DNA from: Fodinibacter sp963800505
GTDB lineage: Bacteria > Actinomycetota > Actinomycetes > Actinomycetales > Dermatophilaceae
Assembly: GCA_963800505.1 (NCBI GenBank)
Contig: CAWDBL010000032.1
Coordinates: forward strand, 62,001-126,000
Reading direction: 5' to 3'
DNA: 64,000 nucleotides
Positions 56,192 through 64,000 of this stretch are shown here, one piece after another (the first letter of the stretch is position 1; every line of letters begins with the position of its first letter). The notes under the pieces were generated by a model, which was given only the letters and a program-made list of their open reading frames with translations, made no database searches and was not told where the DNA came from. A program made the translations under genes and the position numbers.

Positions 56192-56237
56192 GTTGGGTGC
56201 TGGGATGGCTGCCCCGGCAACCATCCCAGCACCCAAC
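56192..56237. terminator. Perfect 17-base hairpin after the ABC exporter pair
   Basis: GTTGGGTGCTGGGATGG (56192-56208) pairs exactly with CCATCCCAGCACCCAAC (56221-56237) around a 12-base loop. It lies ten bases after the exporter stop. It closely matches the repeat at 52579, so similar hairpins bracket the two-gene unit. Confidence 0.75.
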
Positions 56238-56336
56238 CCCTGTTGCCTGCGAGGCGGGTTGTCCCTCGGGGCGGACCCGGTACGGTGCGTCCAGCAGTTC
56301 TGTGCGGGCCACGGCTCGCGGCGGCAGGAGGCACGC

Positions 56337-57518
56337 ATGGCAGCGGGCGACACGGCAGCGGGCAACCCGCCCACGGACGTCGGAGCGGTCATCGACACGC
56401 TGCGCCTGGGCTGGTCCGTCGCCGAGGTGCGCGGGCGGCACTGGCCGCAGGGTCCCCGCCCGCAGGCCACCCCGCTCCCCCTGCGTCCCGACCTCGTGCT
56501 GCCGCTGCGCTCACAGCGAGTGGTCTCGGCGTCGCGGGAGGAGGCCGTCGCCTCGCTCGTCGCCCTGGTGCAGCGGCTGGGCCTCGACCGCGACGCCACC
56601 TTCGAGAGCGGCCTCACCTCCGCCGTGGCGCCGTGGGCCGACGACACCGCCACTGCCACCCCCGCCCCGGACGACGACGCGTGGCGACCGACCGGCACCT
56701 TCTTCCTGCAGTGGGACGCCTGGTTCCAGGACGAGCTGGCCCGGCGCGCGGAGTCGCTCGCCAACGGCTACCTGCTCGGTCGCGGTCTCGCGGAGTGCTT
56801 CTGGGGCCTGGGCCCCGAGGACCAGTGGCAGATCGACGGCGCGACGAGCGCGGTCTCGCTGCCCTTCCTGCTCGGTGCCGAGCGGCGCCGTGAGCTGACC
56901 CGGATGCTGGGCCGCCTCGAGCCGGGTGTCGCCCACGAGATGACGCCCCCGGCCGTCGCCGGCGCCCTCGAGGCCTGGGGTGTCGTCGCGGCCGACCCCC
57001 GATGGGCCACAGACCCCTCGATGCGCACCACCCTCTACGAGCAGGCCCGCCGCTGGTACCAGCTGCTCGTGCTCGGGCAGGACCCCACCACCCTCATCCG
57101 CCCCTACGAGCGGCTGCGCAGCTCGACCAACATCCTGCGGGCCGCCAGGATCTTCTGGCCGCAGATCGCCCTGGCCCTGCTGTCGATCGCCCTCGTCACC
57201 GCCTACTTCTCGGTGGTCGGGACGGCGGGCGACGTCGGCTCGGTGCCGGTCTGGTTCTCGTCACTGCTCGCCACCGGCGGGTTCGGCGCCTTCGCGGCCG
57301 CCGGCATCCTCGCCCGGGGCAAGAGCGCCGCGCAGAAGATGGTCACCCGCCTGCGCCAGGACGCCTACACCGACCTCGTGGCCGTCAGCGTGACGACGGT
57401 GCCGCCGCCACCGGCGGCACCAAGCGGCAGGGCGCAGCGCCTGCGGCTCGCCCGGCGGCTCGTGGAGGCGGCTGTGCGCCGCCGAACCCTCACCCCGCCC
57501 ACCTCGCCACCGACCTGA
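56337..57518 (+). CDS. Unknown 393-residue protein with two membrane helices
   Basis: No family is recognised. A soluble N-terminal part of about 275 residues is rich in Trp, Arg and Ala (AWFQDELARRAESLANGYLL, FWGLGPEDQWQIDGAT). Two membrane helices follow (about 283-303 and 312-332), then a basic tail (RAQRLRLARRLVEAAVRRR). ATG at 56337 has AGGAGG five bases upstream, so expression is well supported. It follows the exporter hairpin and converges on a VOC gene. It could be a peripheral regulator or sensor, but nothing in the sequence shows this. Confidence 0.75.
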   Translation: MAAGDTAAGNPPTDVGAVIDTLRLGWSVAEVRGRHWPQGPRPQATPLPLRPDLVLPLRSQRVVSASREEAVASLVALVQRLGLDRDATFESGLTSAVAPWADDTATATPAPDDDAWRPTGTFFLQWDAWFQDELARRAESLANGYLLGRGLAECFWGLGPEDQWQIDGATSAVSLPFLLGAERRRELTRMLGRLEPGVAHEMTPPAVAGALEAWGVVAADPRWATDPSMRTTLYEQARRWYQLLVLGQDPTTLIRPYERLRSSTNILRAARIFWPQIALALLSIALVTAYFSVVGTAGDVGSVPVWFSSLLATGGFGAFAAAGILARGKSAAQKMVTRLRQDAYTDLVAVSVTTVPPPPAAPSGRAQRLRLARRLVEAAVRRRTLTPPTSPPT

Positions 57519-57541
57519 GGCCGCGCGGGCGGGCCCCGATG

Positions 57542-57952
57542 TCACCCCAGCCTGTCCTTGACGAAGGCAGCCAGCGCCTCGTGCGACGGGTGCCCCCACC
57601 CGATGCAGAACGGATGGCCGGCCGGATCGGCGAACACGTGGTGCCCCTCCTCGTTCGTCAGGTCGCCCAACCGGAGCACCCGGGCGCCCAACCCGACCGC
57701 CTGGTCGTGCGCCTGGACCGGGTCGTCGACGTGGAAGTCGAGATGCACCTGCTGCGGGGCCCCGTCCGGCCAGTCGGGGGAAACGTGGTGGGGGACGAGC
57801 TGGACGCCGATGCGCCACTGCCCGGCGGAGTCGATGACGCTGTGGAACGTCTCGTCCTCGAACACGTGGCCGTCGAGCATCCCTGCCCAGAAGGCCGACT
57901 CCGCAGCCAGGTCGGCGGCGTCGAACACGACGACACTTCGGATGGACCTCAT
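57542..57952 (-). CDS. VOC-family protein (single domain)
   Basis: This 136-residue protein has the VOC fold: SVVVFDAADLAAESAFWAGM, QQVHLDFHVDD (metal-type His) and FADPAGHPFCIGW at the end. Members bind metals or small hydrophobic compounds; activity is not predictable. It has no visible link to its neighbours and converges on the unknown membrane gene. Confidence 0.85.
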   Translation of the reverse strand: MRSIRSVVVFDAADLAAESAFWAGMLDGHVFEDETFHSVIDSAGQWRIGVQLVPHHVSPDWPDGAPQQVHLDFHVDDPVQAHDQAVGLGARVLRLGDLTNEEGHHVFADPAGHPFCIGWGHPSHEALAAFVKDRLG

Positions 57953-57990
57953 GAGCAGAGCCTACGAACCCGCGCGGACCCGGATGCCGG

Positions 57991-58329
57991 TCAGCGGTCG
58001 ACGAGCCGGATGCTCACCTCGGCGACGTCGTCGTCGGCGAGCCCCTCGGCCACCCGCACCGCCTTCTTCATGGGTAGCACGTAGGCCCCCTCCTCGGCCG
58101 ACGGGAACAACGAGGTGCGCCACACCGTGCGCCCGACGGTCACCTCGACGCGCACCGAGCCGAACCCCCCGGCCCCGTCACCGACGGCCTCGTCGACCTC
58201 GTCGCTGACGGCCTCGGGCACCGTGACGAACCGCCAGGTGCCCTCGCGCCACTGCCACACAGGGGCACGGAACGACCACTGACCCGGCCCGGCAACCGCG
58301 GACCGACGACCCGAAGCGGACTCGCTCAT
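57991..58329 (-). CDS. DUF1905-domain protein
   Basis: This 112-residue protein has the DUF1905 beta-barrel pattern: WSFRAPVWQWREGTWRFVTV, FGSVRVEVTVGRTVWRTSLFP and YVLPMKKAVRVAEGL. The function of the family is unknown. The ATG at 58329 overlaps the GMC oxidoreductase stop (ATGA), so it is translated from the same message. Confidence 0.88.
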   Translation of the reverse strand: MSESASGRRSAVAGPGQWSFRAPVWQWREGTWRFVTVPEAVSDEVDEAVGDGAGGFGSVRVEVTVGRTVWRTSLFPSAEEGAYVLPMKKAVRVAEGLADDDVAEVSIRLVDR

Positions 58330-60152
58330 CCGCCCATCGTGGCCGGCACCACCGACAGTGGGAGCACCCGCGCGCTTGCTGGGCGCTCCACCGCGCCGGA
58401 GGGCCGGAGGGCACCGGCCGGCACCGCGGGGCGGCGCGCCGCAACCGCCGGCAGCACGGCATACGGCTGTCCCTGCTCGGGTCGGGCGTCCGCCTCGCCG
58501 GAGTTCGGCCACAGCGACATGGCCCGCTCGGCCTGCGCCGTGATCGTGAGCGAGGGGTTGACCCCGAGGTTCGCCGAGATGGCCGAGCCGTCGACGACCG
58601 AGATGCCGGGGTGGCCCCACACCCGGTGGTAGGGGTCGAGGACACCACGCTCGCGGTCGGACCCGATGGCCACACCCCCGATGAAGTGCGCCGTCATCGG
58701 GGTGTCGAGCACCTCGCCCCAGGAGCCGCCGGCGACGGTCCGCGTGCCGGTCTCCTCCTCGAGCCGGGCGGCGAGCGCCTGCATCGCCGTGTGCCCCACC
58801 TCGATGTAGGTCGGGTTCGGCTCGCCGTGGCCCTGCTCCGAGGTCAGCCGGTAGCCGCCGAGGCGGCCCTTGCGCCGCGAGGTCCGCAGCGAGTTGTCGC
58901 GGGTCTGCATGACCAGGCCGATGACGGTGCGCTCGCTCCAGCGGTAGGCGTTGATGCCGACGGCCCGCAGGTCGCGCGGGTTGCGCAGCAGCTCGACGAG
59001 CGCCTGGGTGAGCCTCGAGCGGCCGGTGTCCGGCGGCACCCGCACCCCGGCGAGCAGGGCCATGGCGTTCGAGCCCTTGCCGTAGCGGCAGTTCTCGACG
59101 TGGGTCTCGTCGTCCGGGTGGAAGGAGGAGGTGATGGCGACCCCGCGCGAGAGGTCGGCGTCCGCCGGCACGGTGAGCGCCGTCGCACCGAGGAGCGCCT
59201 CGGAGTTGGTGCGGGTGAGGTGCCCGAGCCGGTCCGAGATGCGGGGCAGCTCGCCCACGTCCTTCATCTCGTGCAGGAGGTGCTGGGTGCCCCAGGTGCC
59301 GGCGGCCACCACGACGTGCGTCGCCGTGGTCACCCGCACGTCGCGACCCTCACGCGGCCCGGTCCGCTCGTGCCGCACCCGGTACCGCTCCCCGCGACCG
59401 GTCGGGTCGCCGGTGCCGGGCACCACCCCGAGCCGGGTGACCGTGCGCATCGGCTCCACCACGACCCCGAGCCCCTCGGCCAGCGCGAGGTAGTTCTTGA
59501 CGAGCGTGTTCTTGGCGCCCACCCGGCATCCGACCATGCAGTTGCCGCACTGGGTGCACCCGGTGCGCTCGGGGCCCACGCCGCCGAAGTAGGGGTCGGC
59601 CGACCGCTCCCCGGCCTCGCCGAAGTAGATGCCGACCGGCGTCTTGCGGAAGGTGTCCCCGACGCCGAGGTCCTCGGCGGTGCGGCGCATCACCTGCTCG
59701 ACGGGCCCGTCGCACGGGTTGGTGACCACGCCCAGCATCGCGGACGCCGTCTCGTAGTGCGGCGCCAGCTCGGCCTGCCAGTCGGTGATGTCGCCCCACT
59801 GCGGGTCGCGGTAGAACGGTGCGGGCGGCACGTACAGCGTGCAGGCGTAGTTCAGCGACCCACCGCCCACGCCGGCCCCGGCGAGGATCATGACGTCCTT
59901 GAGCCGGTGGATGCGCTGGACGCCGTAGCACCCGAGCTTGGGTGCCCACAGGAACTTGCGCACGTCCCAGGAGGTCTGCGCGAAGTCCTCGTCCGCGAAG
60001 CGCCGTCCCGCCTCGAGGACCAGCACGGAGTACCCCTTCTCGGCGAGCCGCAGGGCCGTGACGGACCCACCGAAGCCCGAGCCGATGACCACGACGTCGA
60101 CGTCCACGTCGACCTCGGGCTGGGGGGTGGTGGACGTGTCGTTCGTGGTCAC
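58326..60152 (-). CDS. GMC-type FAD oxidoreductase, cholesterol-oxidase-like
   Basis: This 608-residue protein has the FAD motif VVIGSGFGGSVTALRLAEKG, the GMC segment GAGVGGGSLNYACTLYVPP and a C-terminal substrate/FAD region SVVDGSAISANLGVNPSLTI. A Cys cluster, GCTQCGNCMVGCR, resembles that of mycobacterial ChoD-like proteins. It should oxidise an alcohol (sterol or other) to the carbonyl. The GTG at 60152 overlaps the aldehyde-dehydrogenase stop (GTGA). The pairing suggests alcohol to aldehyde to acid in one operon, though the gene order puts the dehydrogenase first. Confidence 0.87.
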   Translation of the reverse strand: MTTNDTSTTPQPEVDVDVDVVVIGSGFGGSVTALRLAEKGYSVLVLEAGRRFADEDFAQTSWDVRKFLWAPKLGCYGVQRIHRLKDVMILAGAGVGGGSLNYACTLYVPPAPFYRDPQWGDITDWQAELAPHYETASAMLGVVTNPCDGPVEQVMRRTAEDLGVGDTFRKTPVGIYFGEAGERSADPYFGGVGPERTGCTQCGNCMVGCRVGAKNTLVKNYLALAEGLGVVVEPMRTVTRLGVVPGTGDPTGRGERYRVRHERTGPREGRDVRVTTATHVVVAAGTWGTQHLLHEMKDVGELPRISDRLGHLTRTNSEALLGATALTVPADADLSRGVAITSSFHPDDETHVENCRYGKGSNAMALLAGVRVPPDTGRSRLTQALVELLRNPRDLRAVGINAYRWSERTVIGLVMQTRDNSLRTSRRKGRLGGYRLTSEQGHGEPNPTYIEVGHTAMQALAARLEEETGTRTVAGGSWGEVLDTPMTAHFIGGVAIGSDRERGVLDPYHRVWGHPGISVVDGSAISANLGVNPSLTITAQAERAMSLWPNSGEADARPEQGQPYAVLPAVAARRPAVPAGALRPSGAVERPASARVLPLSVVPATMGG

Positions 60153-61738
60153 TTGAGTCGAACCGCCTTCATGACGCGAAGCGCCCCGGTGAGCACCCGG
60201 GCGTAGGTCTCGTCCGACATCCCGCCGAAGGGCGCGATGGGCACGAGGTGCTGGGAGGTGATGTTCTGGGTCTCGGTGTACTTCATCAGGCCCTCGCGGC
60301 CGTGCCGCCGGCCCAGGCCGGAGGACTTCATGCCGCCCATCGGGGCGGCGACGCTGCCCCAGGTGGCGGCGTAGCCCTCGTTGACGTTCACCGTCCCGGC
60401 GTGGATGCCGGCCGCGATCCGGCGCCCTCGGCGCACGTCGCGCGTCCACACCGACGCGTTGAGGCCGTACTCGGTGTCGTTGGCCATTCGCACGGCTTCT
60501 TCGTCGGAGCCGACCCGGTAGAGCGACACGACCGGCCCGAAGGTCTCCTCGTCGCGGCAGGCCATCGCCGAGGTGACGCCCTCGAGCACGGTCGGCTCGA
60601 CGACGAGCGGGCCGATGTCGAGGCGCTCGCGCCCGCCGGTGAGCACGTGTGCGCCCTTGCTGACGGCGTCGTCGATGTGGCCGAGCACCTTCTCCTTCTG
60701 CACGGCGCTGACCAGGCTGCCCATGTCGGCGCCCCAGTGCAGGCCGGTCGACAGGCGCATCCGCGACACCAGCTCGACGAACCGCGGCACGAACTCGTCG
60801 TAGACGTCGGCGTGGATGACGAGCCGCTCGGCGCTGATGCAGAGCTGGCCCGCCGAGGCGAAGCAGGCGCGCACCGCCCCCGCGGCGGCCCGGCGCAGGT
60901 CGGCGTCGGCGGCGACGTACATGGTGTTCTTGCCGCCGAGCTCGAGGCTGACGCCGACGAGCCGCCGGCCCGTGGCCTGGGCGACCCGGCGGCCGGTGGC
61001 GGTCGACCCGGTGAAGCTGACGTAGTCGGCGCGGTCGACGACGGCCTGGCCGGTGGGCTCGCCGTGGCCGAGCACGACCTGCAGCAGGTCCTCGGGCAGC
61101 CCGGCGTCGGCGAAGATCTCCGCGGCGGCCAGGGCCGTGAGCGACCCCTGGACGTCGGGGCGCAGCACCACGGCATTGCCGGCCAGGATCGCCGGGATGG
61201 CGTCGGTGACGGCCAGGCTCAGCGGGTAGTTCCACGGCGAGATGATGCCGACGACGCCCTTGGGCCGGTGGTGCTCGACGGCGCGCGAGAGCACGGGCAG
61301 TACGCCGACGTGCTTGGTCTCGCGCAGCAGGGATGGCCCGCGCCGGGCGTAGTGCCGCGCGACGATGGCGCAGTCGGCGACCTCCTCGTAGGCGTGCGAG
61401 CGGGCCTTGCCCGACTCGAGCTGCACGAGGTCGAGCAGCTCGCTCTGCCGGTCGAGCACGAGGTCGTGCACGCGCAGCAGCACCGCGGCGCGCTCCTCGA
61501 CCGGGGTGGCGGCCCAGCGCTGCTGGGCGCCGCGGGCGGTGTCGACCGCGACCCCGACGTCACGGGCCGTCGCGAGCGGGAGGTTCGCCAGGGGCGCACC
61601 CGTCATCGGCGTGCTGGTGAGCTCCTCACCGCCGTCGCCGGAGGCCACCACCCGCGCGATGAGCGTTCGGACCCGGGCCGGGTCGACGGCATACGTTGCA
61701 GTGGGTGTGGTCTCGGGGTCCACGATGACTTCGGCCAT
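60149..61738 (-). CDS. Aldehyde dehydrogenase, succinate-semialdehyde type (GabD2-like)
   Basis: This 529-residue enzyme has the catalytic Cys in CFASAGQLCISAERL, the general base Glu in LELGGKNTMYV and the NAD site IISPWNYPLSLAV. Overall it resembles mycobacterial GabD2 succinate-semialdehyde dehydrogenase. Substrate assignment is only by similarity. It lies 82 bases downstream of guaB3 and is coupled to the GMC oxidoreductase. Confidence 0.9.
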   Translation of the reverse strand: MAEVIVDPETTPTATYAVDPARVRTLIARVVASGDGGEELTSTPMTGAPLANLPLATARDVGVAVDTARGAQQRWAATPVEERAAVLLRVHDLVLDRQSELLDLVQLESGKARSHAYEEVADCAIVARHYARRGPSLLRETKHVGVLPVLSRAVEHHRPKGVVGIISPWNYPLSLAVTDAIPAILAGNAVVLRPDVQGSLTALAAAEIFADAGLPEDLLQVVLGHGEPTGQAVVDRADYVSFTGSTATGRRVAQATGRRLVGVSLELGGKNTMYVAADADLRRAAAGAVRACFASAGQLCISAERLVIHADVYDEFVPRFVELVSRMRLSTGLHWGADMGSLVSAVQKEKVLGHIDDAVSKGAHVLTGGRERLDIGPLVVEPTVLEGVTSAMACRDEETFGPVVSLYRVGSDEEAVRMANDTEYGLNASVWTRDVRRGRRIAAGIHAGTVNVNEGYAATWGSVAAPMGGMKSSGLGRRHGREGLMKYTETQNITSQHLVPIAPFGGMSDETYARVLTGALRVMKAVRLK

Positions 61739-61820
61739 TACCGAAGGGTAACCATCCCGCCCCGTTCGCGTGTCGCCTTCGTGAGGTGTGGCACGCGGCC
61801 TGCCGGGACTGGACCCGGCG

Positions 61821-62942
61821 TCAGCTGCGCTGGTAGGGCGCGACCACGACCTCGACCCGCTGGAACTCCTTGAGGTCGAGGTAGCCGGAAGTCGCCATCG
61901 CCCGGCGCAGCGCCCCGACCAGGTTGGTGGTGCCGTCGGCGACGCGGCTGGGGCCGAAGAGGATCTCTTCGAGCCCGGCGACCGCCCCGACCTCCACCCG
62001 CTCGCCCCGGGGCAGCTCGGGGTGGTGCGACTCGGGGCCCCAGTGGAAGCCGCGGCCGGGGGCCTCGGTGGCGCGGGCGAGCGCGGCGCCCAGCATCACG
62101 GCATCCGCGCCGCAGGCGACCGCCTTGACGATGTCGCCGCTGGTGCCCATGCCGCCGTCGCCGATGACGTGCACGTAGCGACCGCCGGACTCGTCGAGGT
62201 AGTCGCGGCGCGCGGCGGCGACGTCGGCGATCGCCGACGCCATCGGGGCGTGGATGCCGAGCGTGCGCCGGGTGGTGTGCGCCGCTCCCCCGCCGAAGCC
62301 GACGAGCACGCCGGCCGCGCCGGTGCGCATCAGGTGCAGTGCCGCGGAGTAGGAGGCGGCCCCGCCGACGACGACCGGCACGTCGAGCTCGTAGATGAAC
62401 CGCTTGAGGTTCAGCGGCTCGGCGCGGCCCGACACGTGCTCGGCCGACACGGTGGTGCCGCGGATGACGAACAGGTCGACCCCGGCATCCACCACGGTCT
62501 TCCACAGCTGCTGGGTGCGCTGGGGGGTGAGCGCCCCGGCGACGGTGACGCCCGCGGCGCGGATCTCGCGCAGCCGCTCGACGATGAGCTCGGGCTGGAT
62601 CTCCGCGCGGTAGATCTCCTGCATACGGGTGGTCGCCAGCACCGGGTCGAGGGTGGCGATCTCGGCCAGCAGCGGGGTGGGGTCGGCGTAGCGGGTCCAG
62701 AGCCCCTCGAGGTCGAGCACCGGCAACCCGCCGAGCCGGCCGAGCGAGATGGCGGTCTGCGGCGACATCACCGAGTCCATCGGGGCGGCGATCACCGGCA
62801 GCTCGAAGTGGTAGGCGTCGATCTGCCAGCCGACCGAGACCTCCTCGGGGTCGCGCGTGCGGCGCGACGGCACGATGGCGATGTCGTCGAAGGAATAGGC
62901 CCGGCGGCCGCGCTTGCCGCGGCCGATCTCGATCTCGGTCAC
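61821..62942 (-). CDS. GuaB3-family IMP-dehydrogenase-related protein
   Basis: This 373-residue protein opens with the GuaB3 signature (RRAYSFDDIAIVPSRRTRD) and has PVIAAPMDSVMSP and VIGDGGMGTSGDIVKAVACGA. It lacks CBS domains, as in actinobacterial GuaB3. The catalytic Cys-Thr loop of true IMP dehydrogenase is not obvious, and its activity is debated. In M. tuberculosis the guaB3 and choD genes are also neighbours. The GTG at 62942 has a TAGGGT box six bases upstream, so it is leaderless. Confidence 0.92.
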   Translation of the reverse strand: MTEIEIGRGKRGRRAYSFDDIAIVPSRRTRDPEEVSVGWQIDAYHFELPVIAAPMDSVMSPQTAISLGRLGGLPVLDLEGLWTRYADPTPLLAEIATLDPVLATTRMQEIYRAEIQPELIVERLREIRAAGVTVAGALTPQRTQQLWKTVVDAGVDLFVIRGTTVSAEHVSGRAEPLNLKRFIYELDVPVVVGGAASYSAALHLMRTGAAGVLVGFGGGAAHTTRRTLGIHAPMASAIADVAAARRDYLDESGGRYVHVIGDGGMGTSGDIVKAVACGADAVMLGAALARATEAPGRGFHWGPESHHPELPRGERVEVGAVAGLEEILFGPSRVADGTTNLVGALRRAMATSGYLDLKEFQRVEVVVAPYQRS

Positions 62943-62948
62943 CGGGTC

Positions 62949-62954
62949 ACCCTA
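62949..62954 (-). promoter_or_regulatory. Leaderless -10 box (TAGGGT) for guaB3
   Basis: TAGGGT on the minus strand is followed by six bases and the GTG at 62942. Confidence 0.5.
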
Positions 62955-63175
62955 TCGACGGCCGACGACCCCCCGCGAAGCGATGCCGACCTCGCGGTAT
63001 TCCCCGGTCCGCGGGGTGTCCGCTGCTAGCAGAAATCGATTCCGTACGGGGGGTTAGGTGGGGCACACTTGACCGTCGGCACCGTTGCCGCCGCCGCCCG
63101 GCCCGCCGCCCCCACGAGGGGTCGACGACGCGGCCGCCCGGTTGACCACACGCCCTTTCCGGACATGGAGCCAAC

Positions 63176-64000
63176 GTGTCATCAGCACCAGCGCGGACCG
63201 CGCCCCCCGTCTACCCCGACAAGATCGACGGGGCGGTCCTGAAGATCGCCGGTGTCGTCGTGCTCGGCGCCATCATGTCGATCCTCGACATCACCGTCGT
63301 CAACGTGGCCCTGCCCACCTTCCAGACCGAGTTCGGCACGCCGGAAGCCCCGCTGCTCTACTCCACCGTCACCTGGACGGTCATCGCCTACACGCTGGCG
63401 CTGGCCATGGTCATCCCGCTCACCGGCTGGGCGGCCGACCGGTTCGGCACCAAGCGCCTCTACATGACCGCGCTGCTGCTCTTCACGCTCGGCTCGGTGC
63501 TGTGCGCCACGGCCAGCTCGATCGGCATGCTCATCGGCTTCCGCTTCCTGCAGGGTCTCGGTGGCGGCATGCTCATGCCGCTCGGCATGACGATCATGAC
63601 CCGCGCGGCCGGCCCGGCCCGGATGGGCCGCCTGATGGCCATCCTGGGCGTGCCGATGCTGCTCGGCCCGATCTTCGGCCCCATCCTCGGCGGCTACCTG
63701 ATCGACAACTACTCCTGGCACTGGATCTTCCTGATCAACGTGCCGATCGGCATCGCCGCGATCACCTACGCCTTCTTCGTGCTGGCGTCCGACCGCCCCA
63801 CGCCGAGCGAGTCCTTCGACTGGGTCGGCGCGGCCCTGATGTCGCCCGGCCTGGCGATGTTCCTCTACGGCGTCTCCTCGATCCCCGGCGAGGGCACCTT
63901 CTTCTCGTTCAAGGTCATCTTCTGGGGCACCCTGGGCCTGCTGATGATCGCGACGTTCGTGTTCTGGAGCTTCCGCGCCACGCACCCGCTGCTCGACCTG
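63176..64000 (+). CDS. DHA2-family MFS drug exporter (EmrB/QacA type), 3' end missing
   Basis: This is the first 275 codons of a 14-helix MFS exporter; the window ends inside the gene. Visible are SILDITVVNVALP (motif D1, helix 1), GWAADRFGTKRLYMT (motif A), a helix with LGGGMLMPLGMT, and GPIFGPILGGYLIDNYSWHW (motif C) followed by IFLINVPIGI. The GTG at 63176 has GGAG five bases upstream. The 233-base region to the divergent guaB3 includes CTGCTAGCAG (63023-63032), a short palindrome that could be a regulator site. No regulator gene is adjacent within the window. Confidence 0.93.
   Translation, partial: MSSAPARTAPPVYPDKIDGAVLKIAGVVVLGAIMSILDITVVNVALPTFQTEFGTPEAPLLYSTVTWTVIAYTLALAMVIPLTGWAADRFGTKRLYMTALLLFTLGSVLCATASSIGMLIGFRFLQGLGGGMLMPLGMTIMTRAAGPARMGRLMAILGVPMLLGPIFGPILGGYLIDNYSWHWIFLINVPIGIAAITYAFFVLASDRPTPSESFDWVGAALMSPGLAMFLYGVSSIPGEGTFFSFKVIFWGTLGLLMIATFVFWSFRATHPLLDL

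Noticed and set aside
54374..56764. A 796-codon minus-strand open frame across the ABC exporter genes
   Set aside because: Its translation has no domain and is a shadow of two clear ABC transporter genes on the plus strand.
62943..63175. Operator for a TetR-type regulator before the MFS exporter
   Set aside because: CTGCTAGCAG is palindromic but short, no regulator gene lies nearby in the window, and other inverted repeats in the region are weak.
1..64000. tRNA, rRNA, CRISPR, IS element, integrase or attachment site
   Set aside because: No cloverleaf-like sequence, regular spacer array, transposase-type protein or integrase was found. The only mobile-like items are the 13E12 gene and the small palindromic elements.

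Overview
The window is very GC-rich (about 72-73% by eye) and uses GTG starts often. It encodes families typical of Actinomycetota: a PerM-type membrane protein, GuaB3, a DUF222/13E12 HNH protein, UdgB, a LigD polymerase domain and SURF1. The gene content fits a Micrococcales genome of the Intrasporangiaceae type, but genus cannot be fixed from this stretch. About 54 protein genes are described. No tRNA, rRNA, CRISPR array, insertion sequence or prophage was seen.

Region 1 (1-16.1 kb) carries the housekeeping block sucC-sucD-perM-purN-purH, all on the minus strand. It is split between purN and purH by about 10 kb of galactoside genes. One arm (minus) encodes a Tat lipoprotein sugar binder, two MalF/MalG-type permeases and a GH36 alpha-galactosidase. 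The divergent arm (plus) encodes a GH42 beta-galactosidase, a DeoR-family regulator and GalT. The promoter region between the arms holds repeated GTGTTG half-sites placed over both predicted promoters. Region 2 (16.2-22.8 kb) is envelope and secreted functions: a lipoprotein, two tandem M4 metalloproteases, an alpha/beta hydrolase and an M23 peptidase whose promoter holds an MtrA-like direct repeat. Region 3 (22.8-30.7 kb) is DNA and translation repair plus small metabolism: PcrA, a stand-alone LigD polymerase domain overlapping ArfB, a D-amino-acid oxidase, UdgB, a GNAT protein and a quinone oxidoreductase.

Region 4 (30.7-39.1 kb) holds a Lia/Esr-like envelope-stress system (PspC-kinase and response regulator, divergent from a PspC-LiaF-like protein) and a glycolipid-like set (NUDIX, GT4, PIG-L deacetylase, UPF0104). 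Region 5 (39.1-47.3 kb) is the accessory part. Two MazF-type toxin-antitoxin modules, each with a perfect palindrome at its promoter, bracket an unusual 894-residue protein: an asparagine synthetase fused to a domain resembling F420-0:gamma-glutamyl ligase. A frameshifted ankyrin gene, a VOC protein and a 13E12 HNH protein follow. Region 6 (47.3-64 kb) has guaA, DUF3817 and SURF1; a translationally coupled molybdoenzyme set (sulfite-oxidase-like, flavin reductase, zinc ribbon, MOSC); a heterodimeric ABC exporter with one strongly degenerate ATP site; a gabD2-like/GMC/DUF1905 operon; guaB3; and the start of a DHA2 drug exporter.

Two patterns run across the window. Many genes have a TANNNT -10 box 6-7 bases before the start codon, which predicts leaderless mRNAs. 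The heptamer GKATGCC (reverse GGCATMC) is strongly over-represented and is built from otherwise minor codons.
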